Shown here one piece after another: positions 31,122 through 40,668 of a stretch of DNA of 64,000 nt. Below the pieces are notes generated by a model. That model worked only from the letters and a program-made list of their open reading frames with translations. It searched no databases and was not told the DNA's origin. The first letter of the stretch is position 1; every line of letters begins with the position of its first letter. Origin of the DNA: Corynebacterium sp. HMSC04H06 (GTDB taxonomy: Bacteria; Actinomycetota; Actinomycetes; Mycobacteriales; Mycobacteriaceae); the NCBI RefSeq assembly GCF_001815935.1, contig NZ_KV823410.1:39266-103265 (forward strand). Direction: 5' to 3'. The position numbers and the translations under genes were made by a program.

Positions 31122-31689
31122 TGGATTCGACCTCCTGGACCGGCTCGACGGTCACGCTAACCCGGGGGGTGGACGCCAGCGTCTGCAGTGATTGGCTAAC
31201 GGCCTCCTCCACGCGCGGGGCCAGCGCCGGGTCTTCGGTGTCGCCGTTGACAGTTATCTTGACGTTCTTGTCCGTGGCCTGGGTGCGGGCGGCCGCAACG
31301 CCCGGGACCTGGCGGGCCACCGCACTGGAGCGGCGGGCCACGTCGACGGCGCGGAGCCAGACCGAGGACCGCTCGGACTCGAGGCGCAGGTGGGTCTTCC
31401 GGCGCGGTTTGAAGGCCACGATGAGGAAGATAAGGCCCACCACGATAGCGGCCACGCCGGCCCAGATCATCCAGGTCTCCAGGTTCTCCCGGGCCACCAG
31501 GTCGGTGACCGGGGTGACCCAGGAGCTGGCGTTGGCTTCCGTGGCCACGAGCCAGGTTTCCCGGCCGGCCACGACGGCCAGCGCGAGCAACAACAGGCCC
31601 AGGAAGATGGCCCAGCCGCGCGCGGCGGGGGAGGCCTTGGGCTGCTGGCCCAGGCCGACGATTTCCTTGTTATCGGAATTAGCGGACAT
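31114..31689 (-). CDS. DUF6286 domain membrane protein
   Basis: The product has 191 residues with two transmembrane helices (about 25-46 and 74-91) and a C-terminal cytoplasmic domain. That domain (SERSSVWLRAVDVARRSSAVARQVPGVAAARTQATDKNVKITVNGDT) resembles a divergent Asp23-like fold. The architecture parallels the following AmaP gene, so the two may be paralogous anchors. It overlaps both neighbours (11 and 8 bases), so it is clearly part of the operon. The function is unknown. Confidence 0.75.
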   Translation of the reverse strand: MSANSDNKEIVGLGQQPKASPAARGWAIFLGLLLLALAVVAGRETWLVATEANASSWVTPVTDLVARENLETWMIWAGVAAIVVGLIFLIVAFKPRRKTHLRLESERSSVWLRAVDVARRSSAVARQVPGVAAARTQATDKNVKITVNGDTEDPALAPRVEEAVSQSLQTLASTPRVSVTVEPVQEVESNV

Positions 31690-32599
31690 CGTAGCCTCCC
31701 TTCTGCGGTTGCGGGTGGGACGCCTTCCGGCGGGTAAGGAACGGGACGATTTCGGGGCTGCGGACCTTCAGCGGCGTGACCTCGATCTGGCGCAGCGGCT
31801 CCGGGCGGGGCGCGTAGACGCGCGCCGGCGACGGATTGGCGGGCCGAATCTCGATCCGGCGCAGCGGCTGGCCGGACGCGGTGCGCACCGGGCGCGGCTG
31901 GTGTTCGAAGGCTTCGCCGTGGGCGCGCAAGCGTGCCGGGGCAGGTGCCTGCACCGAGCGCGGGGTGACCGGCTCCGGGGTGACCGGGCTGGTAACCCGT
32001 GGCTGGCGCGGCTGCGCAATCTGGCGCGGGCAGAACGGGGAGGCGTCCGCCGACACGGAACGCACCTCCGGTTCGCTGCCGGCGTCGATGGAACGCAGGC
32101 GGACCGGCTCAGGGGAGTGGATCTCCGCGAGCTTGTCGATGCCGCGGACCGTCTCCGGCTGCCAGATTCGGTGCGGGTTGACCTGCGGGCTGAACGCTGC
32201 GGCGTGCGGGCGGGCGGCCACGCTGGTCGGGGCGATGCGCTCGCCCGGGACCACGGTGCCTACGGTGACGTTGACCCGCGTGGTCTCGTAGTCCGTGTAG
32301 GTGTGCGCTGCCTCGGCGATAGCGGAACGGACCTGCTCCGCCACCTGAGTCACGGGCGCGGGCCAGGTCACCGCGATGGAAGCCTCCACCGCGAGAACGC
32401 GGCGGTAGGAATCTACCTGGGTGTGCACGCGCGGGAAACCGCGGCCAGCGATACCTGCGAGCTTTGAGTCCACGTCGCAGGTTCCGGGCACGGAACGGAT
32501 GGCTGCCGTAACCAACTTGTCAAAAGTGCGGATGGAGATTTCCGTCGCGCCAGCGTTATCCGCCCCGGCCCCAGTGGGGTTGTTCGGGGTGTCGGTCAT
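31679..32599 (-). CDS. Asp23/Gls24 family protein with long Pro/Arg-rich tail
   Basis: The product has 306 residues. Residues 1-115 look like an Asp23 domain (TFDKLVTAAIRSVPGTCDVDSKLAGIAGRGFPRVHTQVDSYRRVLAVEASIAVTWPAPVTQVAEQVRSAI in several pieces). The remaining 190 residues are a low-complexity tail rich in Pro, Arg and Ala, with repeated units of the kind PxPxRxR/PEPxRxxE (for example RPEPLRQIEVTPLKVRSPE and RTASGQPLRRIEIRPANPSPARVYAPRP). I know of no described Asp23 protein with such a tail. It may bind nucleic acid, lipid or partner domains. Its ATG overlaps the DUF2273 stop by one base. Confidence 0.75.
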   Translation of the reverse strand: MTDTPNNPTGAGADNAGATEISIRTFDKLVTAAIRSVPGTCDVDSKLAGIAGRGFPRVHTQVDSYRRVLAVEASIAVTWPAPVTQVAEQVRSAIAEAAHTYTDYETTRVNVTVGTVVPGERIAPTSVAARPHAAAFSPQVNPHRIWQPETVRGIDKLAEIHSPEPVRLRSIDAGSEPEVRSVSADASPFCPRQIAQPRQPRVTSPVTPEPVTPRSVQAPAPARLRAHGEAFEHQPRPVRTASGQPLRRIEIRPANPSPARVYAPRPEPLRQIEVTPLKVRSPEIVPFLTRRKASHPQPQKGGYDVR

Positions 32600-32796
32600 T
32601 AGCCTTGGCCCTTGTCTTTGCCGATGATGTTGTACCAGATTTCGGAAAGATTGATGCGGCCATCAAAGTGTGCGCCGATGACACCGCCGATGGCGCCGAA
32701 CAGGATCATGAGCAGCACCAGGGGCAGGTTGCCCAGAATGATGGCGAAGGCCAAAACAACACCGGCGACGATGCCGTAAGTGGTGTAGTTGTTCAT
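32599..32796 (-). CDS. DUF2273 small membrane protein
   Basis: The product has 65 residues: MNNYTTYGIVAGVVLAFAIIL followed by a second hydrophobic run (LPLVLLMILFGAIGGVIGAHF), then a short polar tail. Small two-helix DUF2273 proteins are constant companions of Asp23 genes in Firmicutes and Actinobacteria. GAAGGG precedes the ATG at 32796; longer in-frame extensions overlap the neighbouring gene and lack homology. It probably forms part of the membrane-anchoring complex. Confidence 0.85.
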   Translation of the reverse strand: MNNYTTYGIVAGVVLAFAIILGNLPLVLLMILFGAIGGVIGAHFDGRINLSEIWYNIIGKDKGQG

Positions 32797-32842
32797 AGGT
32801 TTACCCTTCGGTGGGAAAGTAGAAGTCGGGCGGGTCGCTCGT

Positions 32843-33226
32843 CTACGAGGTCGGGCCAGGGGCCGGTTGGGCGACGGAAGAGTCCGCCTTCGGTACAGCG
32901 GAAGCGTTCGCGACGGCATCCGCGATGCGCACGTCGACGCGTTGCAGCTCAGGAACGGTCTCCCGAGCCTTATCGCGCACGCGGTCGGCCAAATCGTGAA
33001 GATCCTTGGTGCTGGAAAGATCTGCAACCACCTGGATTTCGATCTGGGTGTCGTCGCGCTGGTGCAGTTGGCGGATCCCCGGGACGCGCTGGCCCGGGAA
33101 ATACAGAGAGACTTCCCCGAAGCGTCCGCCGAAGAGCTCGGCGACGCCGGGAAGTCCTTCCAGTGCTGCAGCTAGCCCTTGGGCCTGGTCTGCCTCTAAG
33201 AGGAAGCGAGAACGGGGGCTGGGCAT
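32843..33226 (-). CDS. small Asp23-cluster protein
   Basis: The product has 127 residues with no signal or transmembrane segment. LHDLADRVRDKARETVPELQRVDVRIADAV resembles the C-terminal helix-strand of Asp23 domains (compare AIRRNIMNAVERMTGLDVDRVDVIVHDV in the next gene). I therefore read it as a degenerate Asp23-like domain. The tail is Ala/Pro/Ser-rich. Its start is 6 bases after the stop of the preceding Asp23 gene. Confidence 0.65.
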   Translation of the reverse strand: MPSPRSRFLLEADQAQGLAAALEGLPGVAELFGGRFGEVSLYFPGQRVPGIRQLHQRDDTQIEIQVVADLSSTKDLHDLADRVRDKARETVPELQRVDVRIADAVANASAVPKADSSVAQPAPGPTS

Positions 33227-33232
33227 GAGTTA

Positions 33233-33778
33233 CTACGCCTGGTTGCCAGCGATGGCCTGCTGCTCGTAGTCGTCGTTGTCTTCCTCCGGCAGCTTAACGT
33301 CGTGGACGATGACGTCGACGCGGTCAACGTCGAGGCCGGTCATGCGCTCTACGGCGTTCATGATGTTGCGGCGGATGGCCTCGGCCAGCTCGTGGATGGC
33401 CACGCCGTACTCGGCGATGATGGCGACCTCGACGGAAGCGGTGCCCTCGGAAACCTCGACGGACACGCCCTGGCGGACGTCCTCGGAAGCGCCGAAGGAC
33501 TCGCGGATGGAGCCCAGCATGCGGGCGCCGCCGCCACCCAGGGCGGAAACGCCGGAGACCTCGCGGGCGGCGATACCGGAGATCTTGGCAACGACGTCGT
33601 CGTCAATGGTGGTGGTGCCGTACTCGGTCTCCAAGTTGGAGTTCACCTTGCGCTGGGAGACCTCCTCGCCGCCAACCTTCTGGGCCGGGGCGTTCTGGGA
33701 AGCGGAATCCTGCACCTTGCTCTCGTTAGCCGAGCTGTTGTTGGAGTTCTTGCCGGAGTTTGCGGTGTTGTTAGCCAC
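33233..33778 (-). CDS. Asp23/Gls24 family envelope stress protein
   Basis: The product has 181 residues from a GTG start. The first 45 residues are Asn/Ser-rich and probably disordered. The Asp23 domain follows: VVAKISGIAAREVSGVSALG, the glycine-rich GGGGARMLGSI, a stretch of beta strands, and ELAEAIRRNIMNAVERMTGLDVDRVDVIVHDV. In Staphylococcus aureus Asp23 is an abundant membrane-associated protein whose loss triggers the cell-wall stress response. I chose the GTG because GAAAGGGA precedes it; an upstream ATG at 33838 lies inside the promoter. It is the first gene of the cluster. Confidence 0.88.
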   Translation of the reverse strand: MANNTANSGKNSNNSSANESKVQDSASQNAPAQKVGGEEVSQRKVNSNLETEYGTTTIDDDVVAKISGIAAREVSGVSALGGGGARMLGSIRESFGASEDVRQGVSVEVSEGTASVEVAIIAEYGVAIHELAEAIRRNIMNAVERMTGLDVDRVDVIVHDVKLPEEDNDDYEQQAIAGNQA

Positions 33779-33820
33779 AGCTATTTCCCTTTCACTAATG
33801 GGGTTTTGTTTACGCCCCAA

Positions 33821-33826
33821 ATTATA
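33821..33826 (-). promoter_or_regulatory. -10 element of the Asp23 cluster promoter
   Basis: On the minus strand the sequence reads TATAAT, a consensus -10, 43 bases upstream of the GTG. The -35 region (17 bases further) has no TTGACA match, which could mean an activator or an alternative sigma factor. Confidence 0.55.
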
Positions 33827-34468
33827 CGGAGATTCCACGGAACCGGCTCGTTATTAATGCAGGGATAGAGAAATCTTTATGCGAAGGTGATTTTTAGCAC
33901 TGTTTGGGCAGTGGTTTGGAAAAATCGAGTCTACGTGCTTTAATACAAGGGTTGCTTTAACACGGCAGCGTGTCCTCAGGACTGAAGGAAGGGCCGCGGT
34001 AGGAAACTACGGCAGGGCTTCCGGAAGGAAAAAGGAAGACGCTGACGCTGGTAAGGCGAACATGACGCTTTCGCATAGGGCCTGCTCCGGCAGGTGCTAA
34101 CGAAGGTCTAAGGATCGGGCTAGGTCCGCGTTTGAGCAGAGACATCCCGAGAATTAGAACCGGAGAAGGGGCATGGCAAATAAACAGCGGCAGTATAGTA
34201 AATCGGTTCGGATTGCCACGTGTAATGCGTGAAAACCGTCCTCGAGTAACTTGAATTGACTTCGGGTCTTGTACCCCGAAAGGAAGTCGGTGCCTGTTTT
34301 TGCCAGGCTAAGCACTTCTTCGTCGTCATGGCAGTCAAGACAACTGGCGTTGCGCCCAGGCCCCTGGCCCGGACAACGTTATAGAGAAATCGAGAAGCAA
34401 GTTTCCACCGCTTCACGCCCCGGAAGAACCGGGTATGTGAAAGTGGGAAAGCGAGAAAGAGGATAAGC
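33827..34468 (+). promoter_or_regulatory. long rpsJ (S10 operon) leader region
   Basis: About 640 bases separate the Asp23 promoter from rpsJ. A possible -10, TAATAC at 33941-33946, would give a leader of about 520 bases. It contains several stems, the clearest around 34259-34288, where GACTTCGGGT faces ACCCCGAAAGGAAGTC. In E. coli, L4 controls the S10 operon through such a leader. I see no coding gene: the frames present lack ribosome binding sites and codon bias. Confidence 0.5.
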
Positions 34469-34774
34469 GTGGCGGGACAAAAAATCCGCATTCGGCTGAA
34501 GGCCTATGACCACGAGGCTATCGACGCTTCTGCCAAGAAGATCGTCGAAACTGTCACCCGCACGGGTGCCCGTGTCGTTGGCCCGGTGCCGCTGCCGACC
34601 GAAAAGAACGTATACGCCGTTATTCGTTCTCCACACAAGTACAAGGACTCTCGCGAGCACTTCGAAATGCGCACCCACAAGCGCCTGATCGACATTCTCG
34701 ACCCGACGCCGAAGACCGTTGACGCCCTGATGCGCATCGATCTTCCGGCAAGTGTCGACGTGAATATTCAGTGA
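34469..34774 (+). CDS. rpsJ: 30S ribosomal protein S10
   Basis: The product has 101 residues from a GTG start ([25 protein letters not shown]). [31 protein letters not shown] is the conserved C-terminus. S10 is a 30S head protein and also the NusE antitermination partner. AAGAGGA lies 6 bases before the GTG. First gene of the S10 operon, which runs to rpsQ. Confidence 0.98.
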   Translation: MAGQKIRIRLKAYDHEAIDASAKKIVETVTRTGARVVGPVPLPTEKNVYAVIRSPHKYKDSREHFEMRTHKRLIDILDPTPKTVDALMRIDLPASVDVNIQ

Positions 34775-34806
34775 TCGACGAATAGAACTTTGGTGGAGAA
34801 ATACTA

Positions 34807-35463
34807 ATGAGTGAAAACGAGATCAAGGGCATTCTGGGCCGCAAGCTCGGCATGACCCAGGTCTTCGACGAGGAGAACCGCGTTGTACCGGTCACCGTCG
34901 TCGAGGCTGGGCCGTGCGTTGTCACCCAGATTCGTACCGTAGAAACCGATGGCTACAACGCCATCCAGATCGCCTTCGGCGACATGGATCCCCGCAAGGC
35001 TAAGAAGCCGGCCGCTGGCCACTTCAAGAAGGCTGGCGTGACCCCGCGTCGCCACGTGGCCGAGATCCGCATGGACGACACCTCCGCTTACGAGGTTGGC
35101 CAGGACGTGACCGTTGAGATCTTCGAAGGCGTTGACTTCGTGGATGTCACCGGCACCACCAAGGGCCACGGCTACGCCGGCGCTATGAAGCGCCACGGCT
35201 TCGCCGGCCAGGGCGCTGCCCACGGTAACCAGGCTGCTCACCGTCGCGTCGGCGGTATCGGCGGCGCTGCTACCCCGGGCCGTGTCTTCAAGGGTAAGCG
35301 CATGGCTGGCCGCATGGGCCAGGACCGCGTTACCACGCAAAACCTGAAGGTTCAGAAGATCGATGCCGAGTCCAACCTGCTGCTCATCAAGGGTGCTATC
35401 CCGGGTGTACGCGGCGGACTCGTCACCGTTAAGACCGCAGTGAAGGGCGGTGCACACGCATGA
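34807..35463 (+). CDS. rplC: 50S ribosomal protein L3
   Basis: The product has 218 residues, starting [22 protein letters not shown]. The long internal loop with [21 protein letters not shown] reaches towards the peptidyl transferase centre. GGAGAAATACTA precedes the ATG. Overlaps rplD by four bases (ATGA). Confidence 0.98.
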   Translation: MSENEIKGILGRKLGMTQVFDEENRVVPVTVVEAGPCVVTQIRTVETDGYNAIQIAFGDMDPRKAKKPAAGHFKKAGVTPRRHVAEIRMDDTSAYEVGQDVTVEIFEGVDFVDVTGTTKGHGYAGAMKRHGFAGQGAAHGNQAAHRRVGGIGGAATPGRVFKGKRMAGRMGQDRVTTQNLKVQKIDAESNLLLIKGAIPGVRGGLVTVKTAVKGGAHA

Positions 35464-36125
35464 GCAACCTTAAGCTAGACGTCCAGACCGCTGAGGGTAA
35501 GACCAACGGCTCCGTGGAGCTGCCGGCTGAAATCTTTGACACCGAAGCATCCATCGCTTTGATGCACCAGGTCGTCACCGCTCAGCTGGCTGGCGCCCGT
35601 CAGGGCACCCACGCCACCAAGACCCGCGGCGATGTCCGCGGCGGTGGCCGCAAGCCGTTCCGCCAGAAGGGCACCGGCCGAGCTCGTCAGGGCTCCATCC
35701 GCGCCCCGCACTACACTGGCGGCGGCACCGTGCACGGTCCGCAGCCGCGTAACTACGCGCAGCGTACCCCGAAGAAGATGATCAAGGCTGCTCTCTTCGG
35801 CGCACTGTCCGACCGTGCTCGCAACGAGCGCATCCACGTCATCGAAGAGCTGGTTCCGGGCCAGAAGCCGTCCACCAAGTCGGCTAGGGCCTTCCTCGAG
35901 CGCCTGACCGACCGCAAGAACGTGCTGCTGGTCATCGGCCGCGAGGACCTGAACGCTCGCCGCAGCGCCAACAACCTGGAAAACGTCCACATCTTGGACG
36001 CTGGCCAGCTGAACACCTACGACGTTCTGAACGCGGACGACGTTGTGTTCTCCGTTGAGGCTCTGCATACCTTCGTCAACCGTGTCAACGGCGCTGACGA
36101 GGCCAAGGAGGTCAACAATGGCTAA
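35460..36125 (+). CDS. rplD: 50S ribosomal protein L4
   Basis: The product has 221 residues. The tunnel-lining loop is visible as [31 protein letters not shown] in the first third, and [17 protein letters not shown] follows. In E. coli L4 also represses the S10 operon through its leader; the long leader upstream makes a similar control possible. Overlaps rplW by 8 bases. Confidence 0.98.
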   Translation: MSNLKLDVQTAEGKTNGSVELPAEIFDTEASIALMHQVVTAQLAGARQGTHATKTRGDVRGGGRKPFRQKGTGRARQGSIRAPHYTGGGTVHGPQPRNYAQRTPKKMIKAALFGALSDRARNERIHVIEELVPGQKPSTKSARAFLERLTDRKNVLLVIGREDLNARRSANNLENVHILDAGQLNTYDVLNADDVVFSVEALHTFVNRVNGADEAKEVNNG

Positions 36126-36420
36126 GACCGTTAACCCGCGCGATATCATCATCGCCCCGGTCGTTTCTGAAAAGTCCTACGGCCTGATGGAGCAGAACGT
36201 CTACACGTTCTTCGTCGCCAAGGACTCCAACAAGACCCAAATCAAAGATGCCGTAGAGCAGATCTTCGGCGTGAAGGTCGACTCCGTCAACACCGTTAAC
36301 CGCGAGGGCAAGCTGAAGCGCACCCGCACCGGTTTCGGCCGACGCAAGTCCACCAAGCGCGCCTATGTGACGCTCCGTGAGGGCAGCGACTCCATCGACA
36401 TCTTCGGCGCTGGCGCCTAA
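36118..36420 (+). CDS. rplW: 50S ribosomal protein L23
   Basis: The product has 100 residues, starting [49 protein letters not shown] is the rRNA-binding part. L23 sits at the tunnel exit and docks trigger factor and SRP. The ATG at 36118 lies inside the end of rplD with AAGGAGG at 36105-36111. Longer frames upstream are not conserved. Confidence 0.98.
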   Translation: MAKTVNPRDIIIAPVVSEKSYGLMEQNVYTFFVAKDSNKTQIKDAVEQIFGVKVDSVNTVNREGKLKRTRTGFGRRKSTKRAYVTLREGSDSIDIFGAGA

Positions 36421-36448
36421 GAGGAAAGTCGAGAAGTAAGGAAGAATT

Positions 36449-37285
36449 ATGGCTATTCGTAAGTACAAGCCGACAACTCCGGGTCGCCGCGCATCCTCCG
36501 TGTCTAAGTTCGAGGAAATCACTCGTTCTACTCCGGAGAAGTCCCTGCTGCGTCCCCTGAGCAAGACCGGCGGCCGTAACAACTACGGTCGCATCACCAC
36601 CCGCCACATCGGCGGTGGCCACAAGCGCCGTTACCGTCTGATCGACTTCCGTCGTAACGACAAGGACGGCATCCCGGCAAAGGTCGCTCACATCGAGTAC
36701 GACCCGAACCGCACCGCAAACATCGCTCTGCTCCACTACGTGGACGGCGAGAAGCGCTACATCATCGCACCGAAGGGCCTGAAGCAGGGCACCATGGTCG
36801 ACTCTGGCGCCAACGCCGATATCAAGACCGGTAACAACTTGCCGCTGCGCAACATCCCGACCGGTACCATCATCCACGCTGTAGAGCTGAAGCCGGGCGC
36901 CGGCGCTAAGCTGGCCCGCTCCGCTGGTGCTTCCATCCAGCTGCTGGGTAAGGAAGGCAAGTACGCAGTGCTGCGTATGCCGTCTTCCGAAATCCGCCGC
37001 GTGGACATCCGCTGCCGCGCTACCGTCGGTGAGGTCGGCAACGCTGACCAGATGAACATCCGTTGGGGCAAGGCCGGCCGTCTGCGTTGGAAGGGCGTCC
37101 GCCCGACCGTCCGTGGTGTTGTTATGAACCCGGTCGACCACCCGCACGGTGGTGGTGAGGGTAAGACTTCCGGTGGTCGCCACCCGGTTTCGCCGTGGGG
37201 CCAGAAGGAAGGCCGTACCCGCAACCCGAACCGTTACTCCAACAACATGATCGTGCGCCGTCGTCGCCCGAACAAGAAGCGCTAA
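36449..37285 (+). CDS. rplB: 50S ribosomal protein L2
   Basis: The product has 278 residues. [24 protein letters not shown] and the C-terminal [27 protein letters not shown] with the functionally essential His-rich loop are present. L2 is required for subunit association and peptidyl transfer. GTAAGGAAG precedes the ATG. Confidence 0.98.
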   Translation: MAIRKYKPTTPGRRASSVSKFEEITRSTPEKSLLRPLSKTGGRNNYGRITTRHIGGGHKRRYRLIDFRRNDKDGIPAKVAHIEYDPNRTANIALLHYVDGEKRYIIAPKGLKQGTMVDSGANADIKTGNNLPLRNIPTGTIIHAVELKPGAGAKLARSAGASIQLLGKEGKYAVLRMPSSEIRRVDIRCRATVGEVGNADQMNIRWGKAGRLRWKGVRPTVRGVVMNPVDHPHGGGEGKTSGGRHPVSPWGQKEGRTRNPNRYSNNMIVRRRRPNKKR

Positions 37286-37298
37286 GAGGAGGTAAAAA

Positions 37299-37577
37299 AT
37301 GCCACGCAGCCTAAAGAAGGGCCCCTTCGTCGATGAGCACCTCCTCAACAAGGTAGATGCTCAGAACGAGGCAGGCACCAAGCAGGTCATCAAGACCTGG
37401 TCCCGCCGTTCGACCATTTTGCCGGACTTCATTGGCCACACCTTCGCCGTCCACGACGGCCGGAAGCATGTGCCGGTGTTTGTCGACGACTCCATGGTCG
37501 GCCACAAACTGGGCGAGTTCGCCCCCACCAAGACCTTTAAGGGTCACGTCAAGGATGACAAGAAGGGACGTCGATAA
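37299..37577 (+). CDS. rpsS: 30S ribosomal protein S19
   Basis: The product has 92 residues: [19 protein letters not shown] and [28 protein letters not shown] are canonical. S19 forms the 30S head with S13. GAGGAGG lies 7 bases before the ATG. Confidence 0.98.
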   Translation: MPRSLKKGPFVDEHLLNKVDAQNEAGTKQVIKTWSRRSTILPDFIGHTFAVHDGRKHVPVFVDDSMVGHKLGEFAPTKTFKGHVKDDKKGRR

Positions 37578-37580
37578 GCG

Positions 37581-37943
37581 ATGAGTGACACCATCACCAA
37601 CGCCAGCGCTACGGCCCGTTACGTCCGCGTAACCCCGATGAAGGCGCGCCGCGTTATCGACCTGGTACGCGGGAAGTCCGTATCCGAGGCACTGGCTATC
37701 CTGAAGTACGCCCCGCAGGGCGCTGCTAAGCCGGTCGCTAAGGTCGTTGCCTCGGCCGCTGCTAACGCTGAGAACAACTTCGGGCTCGACCCGAAGACCC
37801 TGGTCATCTCCGAGGCTTACGCCAACGAGGGTCCGACCATGCGTCGTTTCCAGCCGCGCGCCCAGGGCCGCGCATTCATGATCCGTAAGCGCACCAGCCA
37901 CATCACCGTGGTGGTCGAGAGCCAGCAGGAAGGGGCCAAGTAA
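37581..37943 (+). CDS. rplV: 50S ribosomal protein L22
   Basis: The product has 120 residues. [21 protein letters not shown] and the C-terminal hairpin [21 protein letters not shown], which lines the exit tunnel (macrolide site), are present. The stop overlaps the rpsC start (TAATG). Confidence 0.98.
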   Translation: MSDTITNASATARYVRVTPMKARRVIDLVRGKSVSEALAILKYAPQGAAKPVAKVVASAAANAENNFGLDPKTLVISEAYANEGPTMRRFQPRAQGRAFMIRKRTSHITVVVESQQEGAK

Positions 37944-38689
37944 TGGGCCAGAAAATCCATCCTCACGGCCTACGTTTGGGCATCACTTCCGACTGGAAGA
38001 CCCACTGGTACGCCGATAAGGACGACTACGCAAAGTACGTAGCCGAAGACATCAAGATCCGCGAGTACCTGTCGACGGGGCTCGAGCGCGCCGGCATCGC
38101 CGACGTCGTCATCGAGCGCACCCGTGACCGCGTCCGTGTCGACATTCACACTGCCCGCCCGGGCATCGTGATCGGGCGTCGCGGTGCTGAGGCCGACCGA
38201 ATCCGCCGTGGGCTGGAAAAGCTCACCGGCAAGATGGTTGCCCTCAACATCCTCGAGGTCAAGCAGGTCGACGCCAACGCCACCTTGGTTGCTCAGTCCA
38301 TCGCTGAGCAGCTGGTCAACCGCGTTGCTTTCCGCCGCGCTATGCGCAAGGCTATCCAGTCCGCTATGCGCCAGCCGCAGGTCAAGGGCATCAAGGTCCT
38401 CTGCTCTGGTCGTCTGGGCGGCGCTGAGATGTCCCGCACCGAGCGCTACCACGAAGGCCGCGTTCCGCTGCACACCCTGCGTGCGGAAATCGACTACGGC
38501 ACCGCAGAGGCCCACACCACCTTCGGCCGCATCGGCATCAAGGTGTGGATCTACAAGGGTGACGTTGTCGGCGGCGTACGCGAATCCGAACTGAACGCTC
38601 CGGCGCAGGGCCGCGGCCGCGACCGTGGTGGTCGTTCCCGCCGTGGCGGCCAGCGCCGTCAGCGCGCACAGCAGAAGCAGGAGGGCTAA
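37943..38689 (+). CDS. rpsC: 30S ribosomal protein S3
   Basis: The product has 248 residues, starting [24 protein letters not shown]. The KH domain has [20 protein letters not shown]. The C-terminus has an Arg/Gly/Gln-rich tail ([19 protein letters not shown]), common in Actinobacteria. S3 is at the mRNA entry channel and has helicase activity with S4. Confidence 0.98.
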   Translation: MGQKIHPHGLRLGITSDWKTHWYADKDDYAKYVAEDIKIREYLSTGLERAGIADVVIERTRDRVRVDIHTARPGIVIGRRGAEADRIRRGLEKLTGKMVALNILEVKQVDANATLVAQSIAEQLVNRVAFRRAMRKAIQSAMRQPQVKGIKVLCSGRLGGAEMSRTERYHEGRVPLHTLRAEIDYGTAEAHTTFGRIGIKVWIYKGDVVGGVRESELNAPAQGRGRDRGGRSRRGGQRRQRAQQKQEG

Positions 38690-38692
38690 TCC

Positions 38693-39109
38693 ATGCTGAT
38701 TCCTAAGCGCGTCAAGTACCGTCGTCAGCACCGCCCGGGTCGGCGCGGTGTCTCCAAGGGCGGTAACCGCATCAACTTCGGTGATTACGCCATCCAGGCT
38801 CTGGAGCCGGCGTACATCACCAACCGTCAGATTGAGGCCGCACGTATTGCCATCAACCGCCACGTCAAGCGCGGCGGCAAGGTGTGGATCAACATCTTCC
38901 CGGACCGTCCGTTGACCCAGAAGCCGCTCGGCGTTCGTATGGGTTCCGGTAAGGGCCCGGTCGAAAAGTGGGTGGCTAACGTCAAGCCGGGCCGCGTTCT
39001 TTTCGAGATGAGCTACCCGACCGAGGCCACCGCTATCGAGGCTCTGCGCCGTGCCGGCCAGAAGCTTCCGTGCAAGGTCCGCATCATCAAGAAGGAGGAC
39101 CAGTTCTAA
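38693..39109 (+). CDS. rplP: 50S ribosomal protein L16
   Basis: The product has 138 residues: [47 protein letters not shown]16 helps place the A-site tRNA acceptor arm. The stop overlaps the rpmC start by one base. Confidence 0.98.
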   Translation: MLIPKRVKYRRQHRPGRRGVSKGGNRINFGDYAIQALEPAYITNRQIEAARIAINRHVKRGGKVWINIFPDRPLTQKPLGVRMGSGKGPVEKWVANVKPGRVLFEMSYPTEATAIEALRRAGQKLPCKVRIIKKEDQF

Positions 39110-39339
39110 TGGCTACCGGTACCCCCGCCCACGAGTTCCGCGAGCTCGACAACTCCGAGCTGGAAAACCGCCTGAAGGATGCGAAGGAAGAGCTGTTCAA
39201 CCTCCGTTTCCAGAAGGCAACTGGCCAGCTGACCAACAACCGCCGCGTCAGCGTTGTAAAGCGCGACATCGCCCGCATTTACACCGTTCTGCGTGAGCGC
39301 GAGTTGGGCCTGTCCGTTGCTCCGGGAGCTGAGGCCTAA
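39109..39339 (+). CDS. rpmC: 50S ribosomal protein L29
   Basis: The product has 76 residues, a helical hairpin: [33 protein letters not shown] followed by [24 protein letters not shown]29 lies near the tunnel exit. The start at 39109 is fixed by the TAATG overlap and GAAGGAGG just upstream. Confidence 0.97.
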   Translation: MATGTPAHEFRELDNSELENRLKDAKEELFNLRFQKATGQLTNNRRVSVVKRDIARIYTVLRERELGLSVAPGAEA

Positions 39340-39341
39340 TC

Positions 39342-39650
39342 ATGAGTGAGGCAAACGTGACTGAATCCAAGAAGCAACCGACTCCGAAGAAGGAGAAGGA
39401 AAAGGGCGCCCGCAAGGTCCGCACCGGCTACGTGGTTTCTGACAAGATGCAGAAGACTATTGTCGTCGAGCTCGAAGACCGCAAGCAGCACGCCCTGTAC
39501 GGCAAGATCATGCGCTCCAACTCCAAGGTGAAGGCGCACGACGAAGACGAGATCGCCGGCGTCGGCGACCGCGTCCGCATCGCCGAGACCCGCCCGCTGT
39601 CCAAGGACAAGCACTTCCGTCTCGTCGAGATCGTCGAGAAGGCTAAGTAA
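39342..39650 (+). CDS. rpsQ: 30S ribosomal protein S17
   Basis: The product has 102 residues. A Lys-rich N-terminal extension ([23 protein letters not shown]) precedes the OB-fold core [30 protein letters not shown]17 binds 16S rRNA early in assembly. It is the last gene of the S10 operon here; a terminator follows and separates it from rplN, unlike the continuous S10-spc arrangement of E. coli. Confidence 0.97.
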   Translation: MSEANVTESKKQPTPKKEKEKGARKVRTGYVVSDKMQKTIVVELEDRKQHALYGKIMRSNSKVKAHDEDEIAGVGDRVRIAETRPLSKDKHFRLVEIVEKAK

Positions 39651-39681
39651 AACCCAGCCCTTTCGCGATTAAGCGATTAAG

Positions 39682-39717
39682 GCCCGCAGCAACCGTTTGG
39701 TTGGCTGCGGGCTTTTT
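39682..39717 (+). terminator. terminator of the S10 operon
   Basis: GCCCGCAGCAACC (39682-39694) pairs with GGTTGGCTGCGGGC (39699-39712) with one bulge, followed by TTTTT. Confidence 0.92.
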
Positions 39718-39978
39718 CTATGTCCGGCCCCGCACCTGCACAAATGGACCTGCGGCGTGTTGCAGAATGAAAAGATGAGGGATTTGAGTTAAGGGGCCGG
39801 GATGTGGTTGAATATTAGGGTTGCTAAAAGCTTGGTCGGCGCGCGGTGCGTTCCGAACCGCAGCCCCGAGACCCCTCGACATGTTCGTTGTAAGGCTTTA
39901 GCTCCAATCATGTAAGTAGACCAGGTGTGGCAAGGACGGAAATCTTGTCGCACGTTAATCCAGGTCAGGAGACCCATA
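39718..39978 (+). promoter_or_regulatory. rplN upstream region
   Basis: The segment has no gene. TAGGGT at 39818-39823 is the best -10 candidate, matching hexamers before rplJ and secY, with a leader of about 150 bases. No -35 is convincing. Confidence 0.4.
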
Positions 39979-40347
39979 GTGATTCAGCAAGAATCGCGCC
40001 TGCGCGTCGCCGATAACTCGGGTGCACGAGAGCTGCTCGTCATCCGCCCGCTCGGTGGCTCCGTACGTCGCTTCGCTGGCATCGGTGACGTCGTCGTCGC
40101 CACTGTCAAGGAAGCCGTACCAGGCGGCAACGTTAAAGAAGGTGACGTCGTCAAGGCCGTCATCGTCCGTGCCAAGAAGGAAACCCGTCGTCCGGACGGG
40201 TCCTACATTCGCTTTGATGAGAACGCTGCTGTCATCCTGAAGGGTGAAAGCGAGCCCCGCGGTACCCGTATCTTCGGGCCGGTTGCTCGTGAGCTGCGTG
40301 ACAAGCGCTTCATGCGCATCGTTTCTCTCGCCCCGGAGGTGATCTAG
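39979..40347 (+). CDS. rplN: 50S ribosomal protein L14
   Basis: The product has 122 residues from a GTG start: [27 protein letters not shown] and the [28 protein letters not shown] tail. L14 contributes to the intersubunit bridge and binds RsfS. TCAGGAGA precedes the GTG, which also gives the universal length of 122. First of a three-gene rplN-rplX-rplE unit. Confidence 0.98.
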   Translation: MIQQESRLRVADNSGARELLVIRPLGGSVRRFAGIGDVVVATVKEAVPGGNVKEGDVVKAVIVRAKKETRRPDGSYIRFDENAAVILKGESEPRGTRIFGPVARELRDKRFMRIVSLAPEVI

Positions 40348-40351
40348 TCTT

Positions 40352-40666
40352 ATGAAGATTCATAAGGGAGATATGGTCGTTGTCATCTCGGGCCCGGATA
40401 AGGGTGCCCAGGGCAAGGTCATCGAGGCATACCCGAAGCGCGAGAAGGTCCTCGTCGAGGGCGTTAACCGCATCAAGAAGCACGTCGCCAACTCTGCTAC
40501 CGAGCGCGGTGCTGAGTCCGGCGGAATCGTGACCCAGGAGGCTCCGATCCACGTGTCCAACGTTGCGATCCTGGACTCCGAGGGCAAGCCGACCCGCGTG
40601 GGCTACCGTTTCGACGAAAACGGCAAGAAGGTCCGTATCGCGCGTAGCAACGGGAAGGACATCTAA
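40352..40666 (+). CDS. rplX: 50S ribosomal protein L24
   Basis: The product has 104 residues with the KOW motif [23 protein letters not shown]24 is an assembly-initiator protein of the large subunit. GGAGGTGATC precedes the ATG at the end of rplN. Confidence 0.98.
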   Translation: MKIHKGDMVVVISGPDKGAQGKVIEAYPKREKVLVEGVNRIKKHVANSATERGAESGGIVTQEAPIHVSNVAILDSEGKPTRVGYRFDENGKKVRIARSNGKDI

Positions 40667-40668
40667 AC

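Noticed and set aside
34269..34466. Small frame in the rpsJ leader
   Set aside because: It lacks an ATG with a ribosome binding site and overlaps predicted leader stems; composition is not coding-like.
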